A DNA stretch of 61,040 nucleotides. Source: Caenimonas sp. SL110 (GTDB lineage: Bacteria; Pseudomonadota; Gammaproteobacteria; Burkholderiales; Burkholderiaceae_C). Below are positions 1 through 9,099 of the stretch, in pieces. The stretch lies in NCBI RefSeq assembly GCF_001044395.1, contig NZ_JANU01000015.1:1-61040 (forward strand), in the 5' to 3' direction. The notes below the pieces were generated by a model that had not been told where the DNA came from, ran no database searches, and was given only the letters and a program-made list of their open reading frames with translations. Position 1 is the first letter of the stretch, and every line of letters begins with the position of its first letter. Position numbers and translations under genes: made by a program.

Positions 1-3000
1 GAAGGCACGAGCCTGGTCCACACGGTGACGCTGAGCAATCCGTCGAGTGTCGACACGACCTATGCGTACACCCTCGGCGGTGGAACCGCCACTGGCGGCG
101 GCACGGACTACACAACGCCTCCGACGTTCAGCGATGGCGTGAGCCTGGTTGGAACGAACCTGATCGTGCCAGCAGGCACCACCAGCTTCACGGTGACCGT
201 TCCGACCATCGACGACACGATCTACGAAGGCAATGAGTCCTATACGCTGGCGATCGGCGGCGCGTCGGGCATCGGCACGATCAACGACAACGATTTGCCG
301 CCCAGCATCTCGATCAATGACGTGACAGTGGGCGAGGCTGCAGGGTCGGCTACGTTCACCGTGTCGTTGTCCTCCGTGTCTACGCAGCAGATCACTGTGG
401 TCTACGGCAGCTCGAACGGCTCGGCGCTCAGCACTTCCGACTACACAGCCGCCAGCGGCACGCTAACGTTCGCCGCAGGCGTGACCACGCAAACCGTCGT
501 GGTCCCGATCGTCAATGACGCGGTTGCCGAAAGCAGCGAAACATTCAATATCAACCTGTCGTCGCCGACCAATGCAACCATTGGTGATGCCCTGGGCATC
601 GGCACAATCACCGACGATGACTTCATACCCACGGCGGCCAACGTGGTGGCCAATGGCAATGAAGACCCGGTTGCGCCGATCCAGGTCACTTTGACTGGCA
701 CGGACACTGGCGGCAGCGTCAGCAGTTTCACGCTGTCTTCGCTGCCAACCAACGGTGCGCTGTACCTCGATGCAGCTCGAACACAGCTGGCTCCTGTCGG
801 CACGCCGATTGCGGCCAGCGGCAATGCGTTGACCTTGTACTTCCAGCCGCTGACCGATTGGCACGGCAGCACGGTCTTCAACTACATCGCAACCGACAAC
901 GGCGGCGACACGTCGGCCAGCGCTACGGCAACGATCAATGTCGCCAGCGTCGATGACGGCCCGCCGGTCGCTGTAGCAGACACCTACAACATCGTCATCA
1001 CGACGCCGTACATCATCAGCATCGCGGCGCTGCTGGGCAACGATACGCTGCCCGACAATGCCGCGTTCCTGTCGTTCACCACGCCTGTCGGAGGCGGAAC
1101 CCTTGTCAACAACGGCGACGGCACGCTGACCTATACCCCGCCGGCAACGCCTGCGACGGCTACCTTCACCTACACGTTGCAGGACGACGGCGGCCAGCAG
1201 AGCACGGCAACCGTCACGATGAACGTCGGCGCCGCCACCACCGACAACGCAACGGTTGACGAGTCGGCGCTCGACAACGGCACGTACACCGGGTCAGGCG
1301 GCGGGTCGTACATTGCAACGGGCAACGTGTTGTCCAACGATGGCGCAGCAGGCGCGGGCGGGATCACACGTATCACGGTTGACGGCGGGACGAACTGGAT
1401 CACCGACGGCGGCGTAGGCGACCTTGACGGAGCGGCAAACGGCTTTATCACCGCCAACACCCCGCGGGGCCAGATCACGATCGACCGCACGGGCGCCGGG
1501 CAGGGCGACTACACATACACGCTCAAGAGCCCTGCCAACAACAACACGGCTCCCACCAACAGCAGCACCAGCGAGCTGATCGGCTACGACTACACCAGCA
1601 ACGGCCAGGATGCGTACCTGCGCGTCACCATCAATGACGACTTCCCGATCGCGTCCAACGCCAACGTCGAGATCCCGGAAGGGTCGGTCGAGAAGTTCTC
1701 GATCACGCTGGTGCTCGACCTTTCGGGAAGCATGGTCGGCACGTCCGGCGCAGTGCGCCTGGAGCGCCCTGACGGCACGATCCAGCTCACGACGCGCCTG
1801 CAGATGGCAAAGGATGCGCTCATTGCGCTGGCGACCGAGTACTTCCAGCAATCCAATGATGTTGCAATCAAGGTCGTGACTTTCTCATCTGGAGCGACGA
1901 CGCTCAATGGCGGAGCTGCGTACACCAACATCACCTCGCTGTCCGCGGCGATCAATGGCACGACCGCTACTGGAACCACCAACTACCAGGCTGCGCTCCA
2001 GCAGGTGATCACGCAGACGCCGACGCCTGACGCCGGCCGGACCAACATCGTCTATTTCTTGTCGGACGGCGTGCCCACCGCAGGCGATACGGTCAACCCG
2101 GCGGGCGCATCGGGGTACACGACCTACCTGAACAACAACCCGGCATTGCTGTCTTATGCAGTGGGTATCGGCAGCGGCATTGCAAGCTTCACCCAGCTCA
2201 ACGGGATTCATCGTGTTGACCAACTCGGCGATGGCATCAACGACCCCGCGATCTCGGTGCCTGACCTGAACGAGCTGGAAGAGCGTCTGTTGTCCACCGT
2301 GCCCCAGACATTCGGCGGTAACGTGGTGGCCAGCGGTGCCAGCCAGAACGTGGCGTTCGGTGCAGACGGCGGTTATGTGCAAACGCTGACCCTGATGCTC
2401 GATGGCCCCGATGGCGACCAGATCGCGGACACCAACGTCACCTTCACGTTCAATGGCACCAACCAGGTCACGCATAACGGAGGCGCCATCGGCGGCACGA
2501 CGCCCATCTCGGCAACCACGTTGACGCTCGATGCCACGCGAGGTTTCATGCTGGGCACGCTGATCTTTGACTTCAAGACGGGTGACTACAGCTACTTCAC
2601 GAGTGGCGCTGTGCAGGCGGTAGCCGGAGCGACATTCACCTTGAGCTCCGTCGTGATCGACAACGACGGCGACACAGCGTCGTCGCTGCAGACAATCACG
2701 GTCGTTGACGGCAAGCCCATTGCCAATAACGACAGCGACACCTTGCTGGCGAAGCACACGTTCCTGGAGGGCAATGTCATCTCCGGCAGTGGCACTGACC
2801 AGGGCGTTGCAACCGGCACTGCAGTGCTTCCATTCGCCTCATCCGGCGCTGGTGTCGACAAGATCGTTGACGGCGCCGTGGTCACGAGCATCGTGTTCCA
2901 GGGCCAGACGTTCAGCCTGACCGCGGCTGTCGGCTCGACCGCAGCATTGGGCGGAACCTATAGCGTCACCAATACAGGCAGCATTGGCCGGTTCACCTGG

Positions 3001-4815
3001 ACCCACAACTCCAACGGATCGGCCCTGGAGTTCGACGAGACGGGCTTCTACAAGTACACGCCCCCGACGACACAGGTGCCGGTGCCGCCGAGCCAGGATG
3101 TGACAGGGGTATTTACTGCATTCACCTCCGACCCGGCAGGCACCAATGCAATCACGCTGACTGGTTCGGACAATATTCACTACGACGCGACCACAGGCGC
3201 GGGTATTGGCAACAACGGCAGCAACGGCGGAAGGACGCTCGGTCAGGGAGAGAGCCTGACAGTCAGCATTGCCGCCGGTACCCGCCCTACTGGCGTGACG
3301 ATTCAGTCCGTGACCATTGATGCGGGTGCCAGCAACCTCAGCGGCGCCACCACGTTGACGTACAGCTTCTTCGATCTGGCTGGCAACCAGATTGGGACGT
3401 CATTCGTCTCCAACGCGGAAGGCGTGGTTGCGATGCCCGGGTATGCCAATGTTGCATCCATGACCATCCTGGGCAACACCGGGACACAAGCCCGCATTTC
3501 CGGTGTGACTTACGCGCGCCCGCAATACGAGGTGTTGCTGACAGCAGCACCATCGGTGGCATCCGGTTTGACGATGCAGGCGATTTCGCGCGCCAGTCCG
3601 GTTGTCGACCAGACAGTCGCCTACAGCGCCACCGGTGCCGGCGTGAGCGGAGGCGGCGATGGCGCCGAACTCGATAACCTCGAATCGCTGATTTTCAACT
3701 TCAGCCAGACCACACATCCGCTGGGCGTGCAAAACGTCAAGCTGGTGGTCAACGCCGCGGAAAGCGATCTCTCCAACAGCGTCACCTTGACCTACAAGGT
3801 CTACGGTGTAGATGGCGCCTTCCTGGGGCAGTTTGCAAGTGGACTGGAAGGCACGCCGGTATCGATCCCCGGCACCTACAGCGGCATCGGAAAGATTGTT
3901 GTCGAGGCTTCGGGCGATGCGTCCGCACGGATTCAGGCGCTGTCCTATGAGTCAGTCACCGTGCCGGCACAGCCGGGCGCGATTGCCCCTGAAGTGATCA
4001 GCTACACCTTGTCCGATACGGATGCGGTGCCTGACACGTCGAGCGCCCAGCTCACGCTCAACATCATTACCAACAATTCCTACGGCACCGCGGCGGCCGA
4101 GACTATCACCGGCACGACGAACAACGACCGCCTTGTCGGTGGAGCCGGCGCCGATACGCTCAACGGCGGTGTCGGCTACGACATTCTCGACGGCGGCACC
4201 GGCGCTGATTCGCTCAGCGGCGGTACCAACCACGACACGCTCGCGGGTGGTGACGGCGCAGACTATCTGGCTGGCGACAACGGCGACGACCTGCTGCGCG
4301 GCGATGCGGGAGCCGACACGCTCGATGGCGGCGACGGCAACGACAGCCTGGTGGGCGGCGCAGGCAATGACAGCCTGATCGGCGGCCTGGGCAGCGACAC
4401 GCTGGTGGGCGGTGCAGGCAATGACACCATGACCGGCACCGGCGGCAATGGCGTTGCTGACGTCTTCAGCTGGTCACTTGCCGATCGCGGCAGCAATGGT
4501 GCGCCGAGGATCGACACGGTCACCGATTTCGACACGGTCGCCGGAAGCGACAAGCTCGACCTGCGTGACCTGCTGGCAGGCGACACCTCCAGCTACCTTC
4601 CAACCGGTAACCTCACGTTCTTCATGCACTTCGATCTGTCCGGTGGGGACACCCGGGTGCACGTGAGCACCACCGGCGGCTTCGCCAATGGCTACACCGC
4701 GGCGCGCGAAGACCAGACGATCATCTTGCAGGGCGTGGACCTGGTCACCGGTACAACCAGCGACCAGCAAATCATCCAGAACCTGCTGGCCAACAACAAG
4801 ATATTGACGGACTGA
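1..4815 (+). CDS. Large RTX/Calx-beta/VWA adhesin secreted by type I system (5'-truncated)
   Basis: The frame is open from the first base, so the N-terminus lies outside the window; about 1,604 residues are present. Numbering from the GTG at 25, residues ~1-205 hold beta-sandwich repeats of Calx-beta type (acidic 'NDND' and 'TDDD' ends). Residues ~210-540 are cadherin/VCBS-like Ig repeats. Residues ~560-770 form a von Willebrand A domain with a DLSGS MIDAS motif. Residues ~1372-1472 are nonapeptide GGxGxDxLxGG calcium-binding repeats, followed by a T1SS C-terminal target region (DVFSW...DKLDLRDLL). No transmembrane segment is visible. The protein is probably exported by a type I ABC system and anchored or released as a LapA-like adhesin. 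The TolC-type gene starts 5 bp downstream, which supports this route. The ABC and membrane-fusion components are not in the window. Family role is secure; the ligand is unknown. Confidence 0.88.
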   Translation, partial: EGTSLVHTVTLSNPSSVDTTYAYTLGGGTATGGGTDYTTPPTFSDGVSLVGTNLIVPAGTTSFTVTVPTIDDTIYEGNESYTLAIGGASGIGTINDNDLPPSISINDVTVGEAAGSATFTVSLSSVSTQQITVVYGSSNGSALSTSDYTAASGTLTFAAGVTTQTVVVPIVNDAVAESSETFNINLSSPTNATIGDALGIGTITDDDFIPTAANVVANGNEDPVAPIQVTLTGTDTGGSVSSFTLSSLPTNGALYLDAARTQLAPVGTPIAASGNALTLYFQPLTDWHGSTVFNYIATDNGGDTSASATATINVASVDDGPPVAVADTYNIVITTPYIISIAALLGNDTLPDNAAFLSFTTPVGGGTLVNNGDGTLTYTPPATPATATFTYTLQDDGGQQSTATVTMNVGAATTDNATVDESALDNGTYTGSGGGSYIATGNVLSNDGAAGAGGITRITVDGGTNWITDGGVGDLDGAANGFITANTPRGQITIDRTGAGQGDYTYTLKSPANNNTAPTNSSTSELIGYDYTSNGQDAYLRVTINDDFPIASNANVEIPEGSVEKFSITLVLDLSGSMVGTSGAVRLERPDGTIQLTTRLQMAKDALIALATEYFQQSNDVAIKVVTFSSGATTLNGGAAYTNITSLSAAINGTTATGTTNYQAALQQVITQTPTPDAGRTNIVYFLSDGVPTAGDTVNPAGASGYTTYLNNNPALLSYAVGIGSGIASFTQLNGIHRVDQLGDGINDPAISVPDLNELEERLLSTVPQTFGGNVVASGASQNVAFGADGGYVQTLTLMLDGPDGDQIADTNVTFTFNGTNQVTHNGGAIGGTTPISATTLTLDATRGFMLGTLIFDFKTGDYSYFTSGAVQAVAGATFTLSSVVIDNDGDTASSLQTITVVDGKPIANNDSDTLLAKHTFLEGNVISGSGTDQGVATGTAVLPFASSGAGVDKIVDGAVVTSIVFQGQTFSLTAAVGSTAALGGTYSVTNTGSIGRFTWTHNSNGSALEFDETGFYKYTPPTTQVPVPPSQDVTGVFTAFTSDPAGTNAITLTGSDNIHYDATTGAGIGNNGSNGGRTLGQGESLTVSIAAGTRPTGVTIQSVTIDAGASNLSGATTLTYSFFDLAGNQIGTSFVSNAEGVVAMPGYANVASMTILGNTGTQARISGVTYARPQYEVLLTAAPSVASGLTMQAISRASPVVDQTVAYSATGAGVSGGGDGAELDNLESLIFNFSQTTHPLGVQNVKLVVNAAESDLSNSVTLTYKVYGVDGAFLGQFASGLEGTPVSIPGTYSGIGKIVVEASGDASARIQALSYESVTVPAQPGAIAPEVISYTLSDTDAVPDTSSAQLTLNIITNNSYGTAAAETITGTTNNDRLVGGAGADTLNGGVGYDILDGGTGADSLSGGTNHDTLAGGDGADYLAGDNGDDLLRGDAGADTLDGGDGNDSLVGGAGNDSLIGGLGSDTLVGGAGNDTMTGTGGNGVADVFSWSLADRGSNGAPRIDTVTDFDTVAGSDKLDLRDLLAGDTSSYLPTGNLTFFMHFDLSGGDTRVHVSTTGGFANGYTAAREDQTIILQGVDLVTGTTSDQQIIQNLLANNKILTD

Positions 4816-4820
4816 AAAAC

Positions 4821-6749
4821 ATGATGAGAAAGACGATCTGGCGGGCGATGGCTGCCGCAGGACTTTTCGGCAGCACAGCCGCTTTGCTTCCGGCGGCAAT
4901 TGCGCAGCCTGTGCAGGCACCTGTGGCCCTGGCCTCGACCGCGGCACCCTTCACCTTGAAGGAGGCGGCGCAGTTGGCTGTGCTGAAGAACCCGGAGGTA
5001 CTGGCTCGCTGGCATGCCATCAAGGCCGCCGAAGCCGAGCGCGAAGCCGCGCGGGGCGGATTGCTGCCGCGCGTGGACCTGAACGCGACCGCGGGGCCTG
5101 AGCGCCGGACTGGCGCGACCACCGGTGACTACAGCCGCAACTGGACATCGCTGTCGCTCACGCAGCTGCTCTACGACGGGTTCACCCGACAGGAAATCGA
5201 CCGTCTCGACCACAACGTCAAGGTGCGCCTGTTCGAGTTCTTCGACATCTCCGAGGCGACGGCGCTCGAAACCGCGCGCGCCTATTTCGATGTGCTGCGC
5301 TATCGCGCACTGGTCAAGCTCGCGGAAGACAACTTCGTCGAACATCGCGCCGTGTTCGGCCAGACCGACAAGCGCGTGCAGGCCAAGGTCGCGCGCGCGG
5401 TGGACCTGGAACAAATCTCGGGACGCCTTGCGCTGGCCGAAGCGAACCTGCTGATCGAAACCGCGAACCTGCATGACACGACAGCCCGTTTCCAGCGCAT
5501 CGTGGGACGCCTGCCTTCGCAGGTGATGGCTGCGCCGCCGGTGCTGAATCGGGACCTGCCGCCTGACGCCGTGTCTGCCGTGCAACGCGCCCAGGTCCAG
5601 CATCCGGCGCTGCTGGCTTCGATCGAGAGCGTGCGCGCAGCCGATGCGGCGCTCCAGTCGCGCAAGGGCGCTTACCAGCCGCGGCTGGACTTCCGCCTCA
5701 AGCGCGACCAGGGCAACAACCAGCTCGGTCCGGTCGGCAACGTGGGCACAACGACGGCTGAAGTCGTCATGACCTGGAACCTGTTCAACGGGTTTGCAGA
5801 CCGTTCGCGCGAGCGCCAGTTCGTCGAGCAGGTCAACATCGCCAAGGACATCCGCGACAAGACCTGCCGCGATTTGCGCCAGACGCTCCTGATCGCATTC
5901 AACGACGTGCAAAAGCTCAAGGAGCAATTGGGTTACCTGGCAACGCATGAAACATCGGTCGGCAAGGCGTTGATCGCGTATCGACAGCAATTCGATATCG
6001 GACAGCGCTCGTTGCTGGACCTGCTGGACACCGAAAACGAGCTGTTCCAGGCACGCCGCGCCGTGGCCATTGCGCAGCAGGACCTGAACCTTGCGCATGC
6101 ACGCGTCCACGCGTCGGTCGGCAGCCTGCTGCGCGCGCTCGAACTCACGACCATCGACACAGGTGGTCAGGAAACAGTGGCGAACTGGCGCATGGAGGGC
6201 GATGGCGCGCAGCAATGTCCGGTCGAGGCCGTCACGGTCTACACGGTCGACAAGTCAGCGCTCACCACACGCGCGATGCAGCAAACGCGAGCAGTCGCCG
6301 TGCCGCAAGCCGTGATGCCTGCCGTCCCCGGCGCGATTGCGCAGTCTGCACCTGCTGCACCCGCTGCGCCAGTGGTCACACCCAATGCGCCGCAAGTCCC
6401 CCAGGGCACGGTCGGCAAGGCGCTGGAGAGCTGGCGTTCGGCGTGGAGCAGCCGCGACATCCCTGGATACCTGCAGATGTATTCGCCTGCGTTCCAGCCG
6501 GCAGGCGGCGAAACATTCAAGGCCTGGCAGGCGCGCCGTCAAGCCGTGATTGGACGCTCGTCGGGCGTCACGGTGGAAATCAGCAACGTGGTGACGACAC
6601 TGGAAAACGGCGGGGAGCGGGCGACCACGGTCTTTGCGCAGAATTACCGGTCAGCCTCATACCAGGACCGTACGCAAAAGACGCTGCGATGGGAGAAGGC
6701 CGGTGGCAACTGGGTTATCGTCTCGGAAACTTCAGCGCCGCTGAAGTAG
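4821..6749 (+). CDS. TolC-family outer-membrane efflux protein with C-terminal NTF2-like domain
   Basis: The 642-residue protein begins ATG-ATG with a signal peptide ending near 'AAIAQP'. Residues ~45-440 are a TolC/OEP module with the usual internal repeat, beginning FTLKEAAQLAVLKNPEV and including the repeat-2 stretch around RQQFDIGQRSLLDLLDTENE. This forms the outer-membrane channel of a type I secretion system, fitting the adhesin gene 5 bp upstream. After a Pro/Ala-rich linker (~490-530), residues ~533-642 form a small alpha+beta domain starting LESWRSAWSSRDIPGYLQMYSP. It resembles the NTF2-like/SnoaL-type domain found in L,D-transpeptidase-associated (Cds6-like) proteins. That makes the protein about 150 residues longer than a standard channel. 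The added domain probably lies in the periplasm; its ligand is unknown. Confidence 0.87.
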   Translation: MMRKTIWRAMAAAGLFGSTAALLPAAIAQPVQAPVALASTAAPFTLKEAAQLAVLKNPEVLARWHAIKAAEAEREAARGGLLPRVDLNATAGPERRTGATTGDYSRNWTSLSLTQLLYDGFTRQEIDRLDHNVKVRLFEFFDISEATALETARAYFDVLRYRALVKLAEDNFVEHRAVFGQTDKRVQAKVARAVDLEQISGRLALAEANLLIETANLHDTTARFQRIVGRLPSQVMAAPPVLNRDLPPDAVSAVQRAQVQHPALLASIESVRAADAALQSRKGAYQPRLDFRLKRDQGNNQLGPVGNVGTTTAEVVMTWNLFNGFADRSRERQFVEQVNIAKDIRDKTCRDLRQTLLIAFNDVQKLKEQLGYLATHETSVGKALIAYRQQFDIGQRSLLDLLDTENELFQARRAVAIAQQDLNLAHARVHASVGSLLRALELTTIDTGGQETVANWRMEGDGAQQCPVEAVTVYTVDKSALTTRAMQQTRAVAVPQAVMPAVPGAIAQSAPAAPAAPVVTPNAPQVPQGTVGKALESWRSAWSSRDIPGYLQMYSPAFQPAGGETFKAWQARRQAVIGRSSGVTVEISNVVTTLENGGERATTVFAQNYRSASYQDRTQKTLRWEKAGGNWVIVSETSAPLK

Positions 6750-6781
6750 CCGGGAGACCGGCGTCACTGGGATAGCCGATT

Positions 6782-8047
6782 CTGCGATACCTTTTCGTCC
6801 ACCAGAATTTTCCCGGGCAGTTCAGGCACGTCAGCGCCGCGCTGGCGGCCCGGGGCCATGAGGTTTATGCGCTGGGCGTGAACAAGCCCGGCGAGCCCGT
6901 GGCTGGTGTGCGCCATGCGCTGTACCCTGAACCGAAGCTGCCTGCGCAAGACACGTCGCAACCGCTGGCCGCAGCGATGACCGAACTGCACGCGAAGGTG
7001 GCGCGTGGCGAGGTCGCGGCACGCGCGATGCAGGGCCTCAAGTCCCAGGGCTTCGAGCCCGATGTGGTTGTGATTCATCCAGGTTGGGGCGAGGCACTCT
7101 TCGCCAGGGACGTGTTCCCCCATGCGCGCCTGATCACTTACGCCGAGTACTACTACGGCGGCGAGGGCGGTGATACGGCTTTCGATCCGGAATTTTCGCG
7201 TCCGACGCCCGCTTCCGCGCAGCGCATCCGCATCAAGAACACGCATCTGCTGCACGCACTGGATGCCTGCGATGCGGCTCTCGCGCCGACCCGGTTCCAG
7301 AAGGGTCGTCACCCCGCGTGGGCGCAGGACAAGATCCACGTCATCCACGAAGGCATAGACACCGAGCGCTTCAAGCCCGATGCCAATGCGAGCGTGCAGC
7401 TCAAATCCGCAGGCCTCACGCTTCGGCCCGGCGATGAAGTGGTGACGTTCGTCGTGCGCCAGCTTGAGCCCTATCGGGGGTATCACATCTTCATGCGCGC
7501 ATTGCCGCTGTTGCAGAAGCTGCGGCCCAACGCCCGCGTGGTGCTGGTGGGTGGGGATGGGGCAAGTTATGGAAGTGCGCCGCCAGCGGGCAAGACCTGG
7601 AAAGACATCTTCCTGGCCGAGGTGGCGAGCCAGCTCGACATGAGTCGCATCCATTTTGTGGGCCGCGTGCCGCACACCGCGCTCACGCAACTGATGCAAG
7701 TATCGGCTGCACATGTGTACCTGACGTATCCCTTTGTGCTGTCGTGGTCGATGCTGGAGGCCATGAGCATCGGATGCCTGATCGTCGGCTCGGACACAGC
7801 GCCGGTGCGCGAAGTGGTCGAGCATGGGCGCAATGGCTTGCTGACCGACTTCTTCGATCACCAGGCGCTGGCCCATTGCGTCGCGGATGCACTGGAGCGC
7901 CGGGACGAACTCGCGCCGTTGCGGGCGGCGGCCCGCCAGACCATCGTGGATGGATACGACTTGCGCAGGCACTGCCTGCCCGCCCAGCTTGCCTTGCTGG
8001 AGACACCTCACCAGGTGGGCTCGCAGAAACTGGGGCCAGAGACCTGA
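6782..8047 (+). CDS. Glycosyltransferase family 4 protein, probable non-ATG start
   Basis: GT-B glycosyltransferase of about 421 residues. The segment beginning at 6785 reads RYLFVHQNFPGQFRHV, the N-terminal signature of this GT4 subgroup, so the gene must start upstream of the GTG at 6878. An in-frame TAG lies at 6773-6775, which leaves only ATT (6779) or CTG (6782) as start codons. The C-terminal half has the sugar-nucleotide binding pattern: EGIDTERFKPD at the interdomain hinge, RQLEPYRGYHIFMRALP, and the acidic segment before EAMSIGCLIVGSDTAPVREVVEHGRNGLL. It is encoded 32 bp after the TolC-type gene and is probably co-transcribed. Glycosylation of the adhesin or of a cell-surface glycan is possible but unproven. 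A frameshift or sequence error near the start is an alternative to a rare start codon. Confidence 0.82.
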   Translation: MRYLFVHQNFPGQFRHVSAALAARGHEVYALGVNKPGEPVAGVRHALYPEPKLPAQDTSQPLAAAMTELHAKVARGEVAARAMQGLKSQGFEPDVVVIHPGWGEALFARDVFPHARLITYAEYYYGGEGGDTAFDPEFSRPTPASAQRIRIKNTHLLHALDACDAALAPTRFQKGRHPAWAQDKIHVIHEGIDTERFKPDANASVQLKSAGLTLRPGDEVVTFVVRQLEPYRGYHIFMRALPLLQKLRPNARVVLVGGDGASYGSAPPAGKTWKDIFLAEVASQLDMSRIHFVGRVPHTALTQLMQVSAAHVYLTYPFVLSWSMLEAMSIGCLIVGSDTAPVREVVEHGRNGLLTDFFDHQALAHCVADALERRDELAPLRAAARQTIVDGYDLRRHCLPAQLALLETPHQVGSQKLGPET

Positions 8048-8063
8048 TATACTTGTGGGCTCA

Positions 8064-8140
8064 GCGGCTGTAGCTCAGTTGGATAGAGTACTTGGCTACG
8101 AACCAAGGGGTCGTGGGTTCAATTCCTGCCAGCCGCACCA
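8064..8140 (+). tRNA. tRNA-Arg (anticodon ACG)
   Basis: The 77-nt cloverleaf includes an encoded CCA. The acceptor stem pairs GCGGCTG with CAGCCGC. The D-arm contains AGCTCAGTTGGATAGAG. The anticodon stem CTTGG/CCAAG encloses the loop CTACGAA with anticodon ACG at 8098-8100, and the T-arm contains GGTTCAATTCC. A terminator follows 32 bp downstream. Confidence 0.97.
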
Positions 8141-8172
8141 AATCAATAATTAGTCAGCAAGTCAGTCAAATC

Positions 8173-8208
8173 AAACGGTCCGAAGAGTTCGCTCTCCGGA
8201 CCGTTTTT
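8173..8208 (+). terminator. Rho-independent terminator after tRNA-Arg
   Basis: The arms AAACGGTCCG (8173-8182) and CGGACCGTTT (8197-8206) pair perfectly. The inner part can extend as AGAG-TTCG-CTCT, giving a stable UUCG tetraloop, and a run of T follows. It is placed to end the tRNA-Arg transcript. Confidence 0.85.
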
Positions 8209-8293
8209 CTTTGGCCGGTGCTGCAATTGAATGTGCGACGCGGTTGAGACCATCGTCTGTTGGCATTCTTCGCAGGCCTCCTAGCATGGGTTG

Positions 8294-8518
8294 ATGCTTG
8301 CACCAAACCATGAATCCCAACTGGCGACGCCTCTGGCCGCGGCCGGTGGTGACTTTGCATTCCACCTGGTATTCAGCGGCCTCACGACCGCCTTGCTCAC
8401 GCTGGCGATTGATTCTTTCGCAGGCGGGCTGGGTATTGGCACTTTGCTGGGCGTCGCGCTGGCCATCGCCTTGCCACTTGCCGTACTGGCAGCGGCGCTC
8501 GGCAACTCACCTGGCTGA
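8294..8518 (+). CDS. Possible small hydrophobic protein, unrecognised
   Basis: A 74-codon frame starts ATG at 8294 (alternative TTG at 8291). After a polar N-terminus, residues ~25-70 are strongly hydrophobic and could form one or two membrane helices (TALLTLAIDSFAGG, TLLGVALAIALPLAVLAAAL). It converges with the response-regulator gene on the minus strand, 27 bp away. No clear ribosome binding site is visible and I recognise no family. The 8209-8545 gap otherwise shows nothing I can identify, so this may be chance high-GC coding potential. Confidence 0.3.
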   Translation: MLAPNHESQLATPLAAAGGDFAFHLVFSGLTTALLTLAIDSFAGGLGIGTLLGVALAIALPLAVLAAALGNSPG

Positions 8519-8545
8519 CCTTCGCTCGCGCTGCTGACGCTGGCG

Positions 8546-8941
8546 TCAGGCCGCCTGCGTCTGCGCCACCCGGAAACATTGGTGCGCGCAGTAATCGACC
8601 AGCGCGTCGATCTCTGTCGATTTGTCGAACACGGCATCAACGCCCAGCTGGGCACAGCGTTTTCTCACGCTTGAGTTGATGTAGTTGCTGAAAACCACGA
8701 TCTTCTGGTTCGGACGCGCACGCTTGACGCACTGGGCGACATGCATGCCGCTGCCCTGCTTGAGGAACAGGTCCACGATCAACACGTCCCACTCACTGCG
8801 GTGCTTCTCGATCCACCTCAGTGCATCGTCTTCAGTCGCGCTTGTTCCCATGACCTTCACGCAGGTCAGTTCCTCCAGCGTGCCGATGAGGTTTTCGCGG
8901 ATGGTGGGGTTATCTTCAATGACAAACGTTTGCAGATGCAC
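8546..8941 (-). CDS. Single-domain response regulator (CheY-like receiver)
   Basis: The 131-residue protein is a complete receiver domain with no output domain. It has the acidic pair in FVIEDN (residues ~6-11), the phospho-acceptor Asp in DVLIVDLFL (~57), the conserved Ser switch in VVFSNY and the Lys in VFDKS. It probably relays phosphate or acts by protein-protein contact. It is divergent from the GGDEF/EAL gene at 9100, which suggests a link to c-di-GMP signalling. No kinase is adjacent except possibly the histidine-kinase-like product at 11565-12269. Confidence 0.9.
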   Translation of the reverse strand: MHLQTFVIEDNPTIRENLIGTLEELTCVKVMGTSATEDDALRWIEKHRSEWDVLIVDLFLKQGSGMHVAQCVKRARPNQKIVVFSNYINSSVRKRCAQLGVDAVFDKSTEIDALVDYCAHQCFRVAQTQAA

Positions 8942-9099
8942 GGGAACTCGGGTGGGACGGATGGGGTGGGACTCTCATGATGGGGGGCGATGCTGCGCTT
9001 GAGCAGGGAGACGACCTCCCGAACGCCGGTAGGACGATGCCTACCTCTTGAATCACTTCTTGCATCTACGATAGGTGGCATGAAGATCGATTGCCTACG

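Noticed and set aside
8166..8365. Short minus-strand frames beside tRNA-Arg
   Set aside because: They run into the terminator hairpin and show no start signals or hydrophobic or motif pattern suggesting a product.
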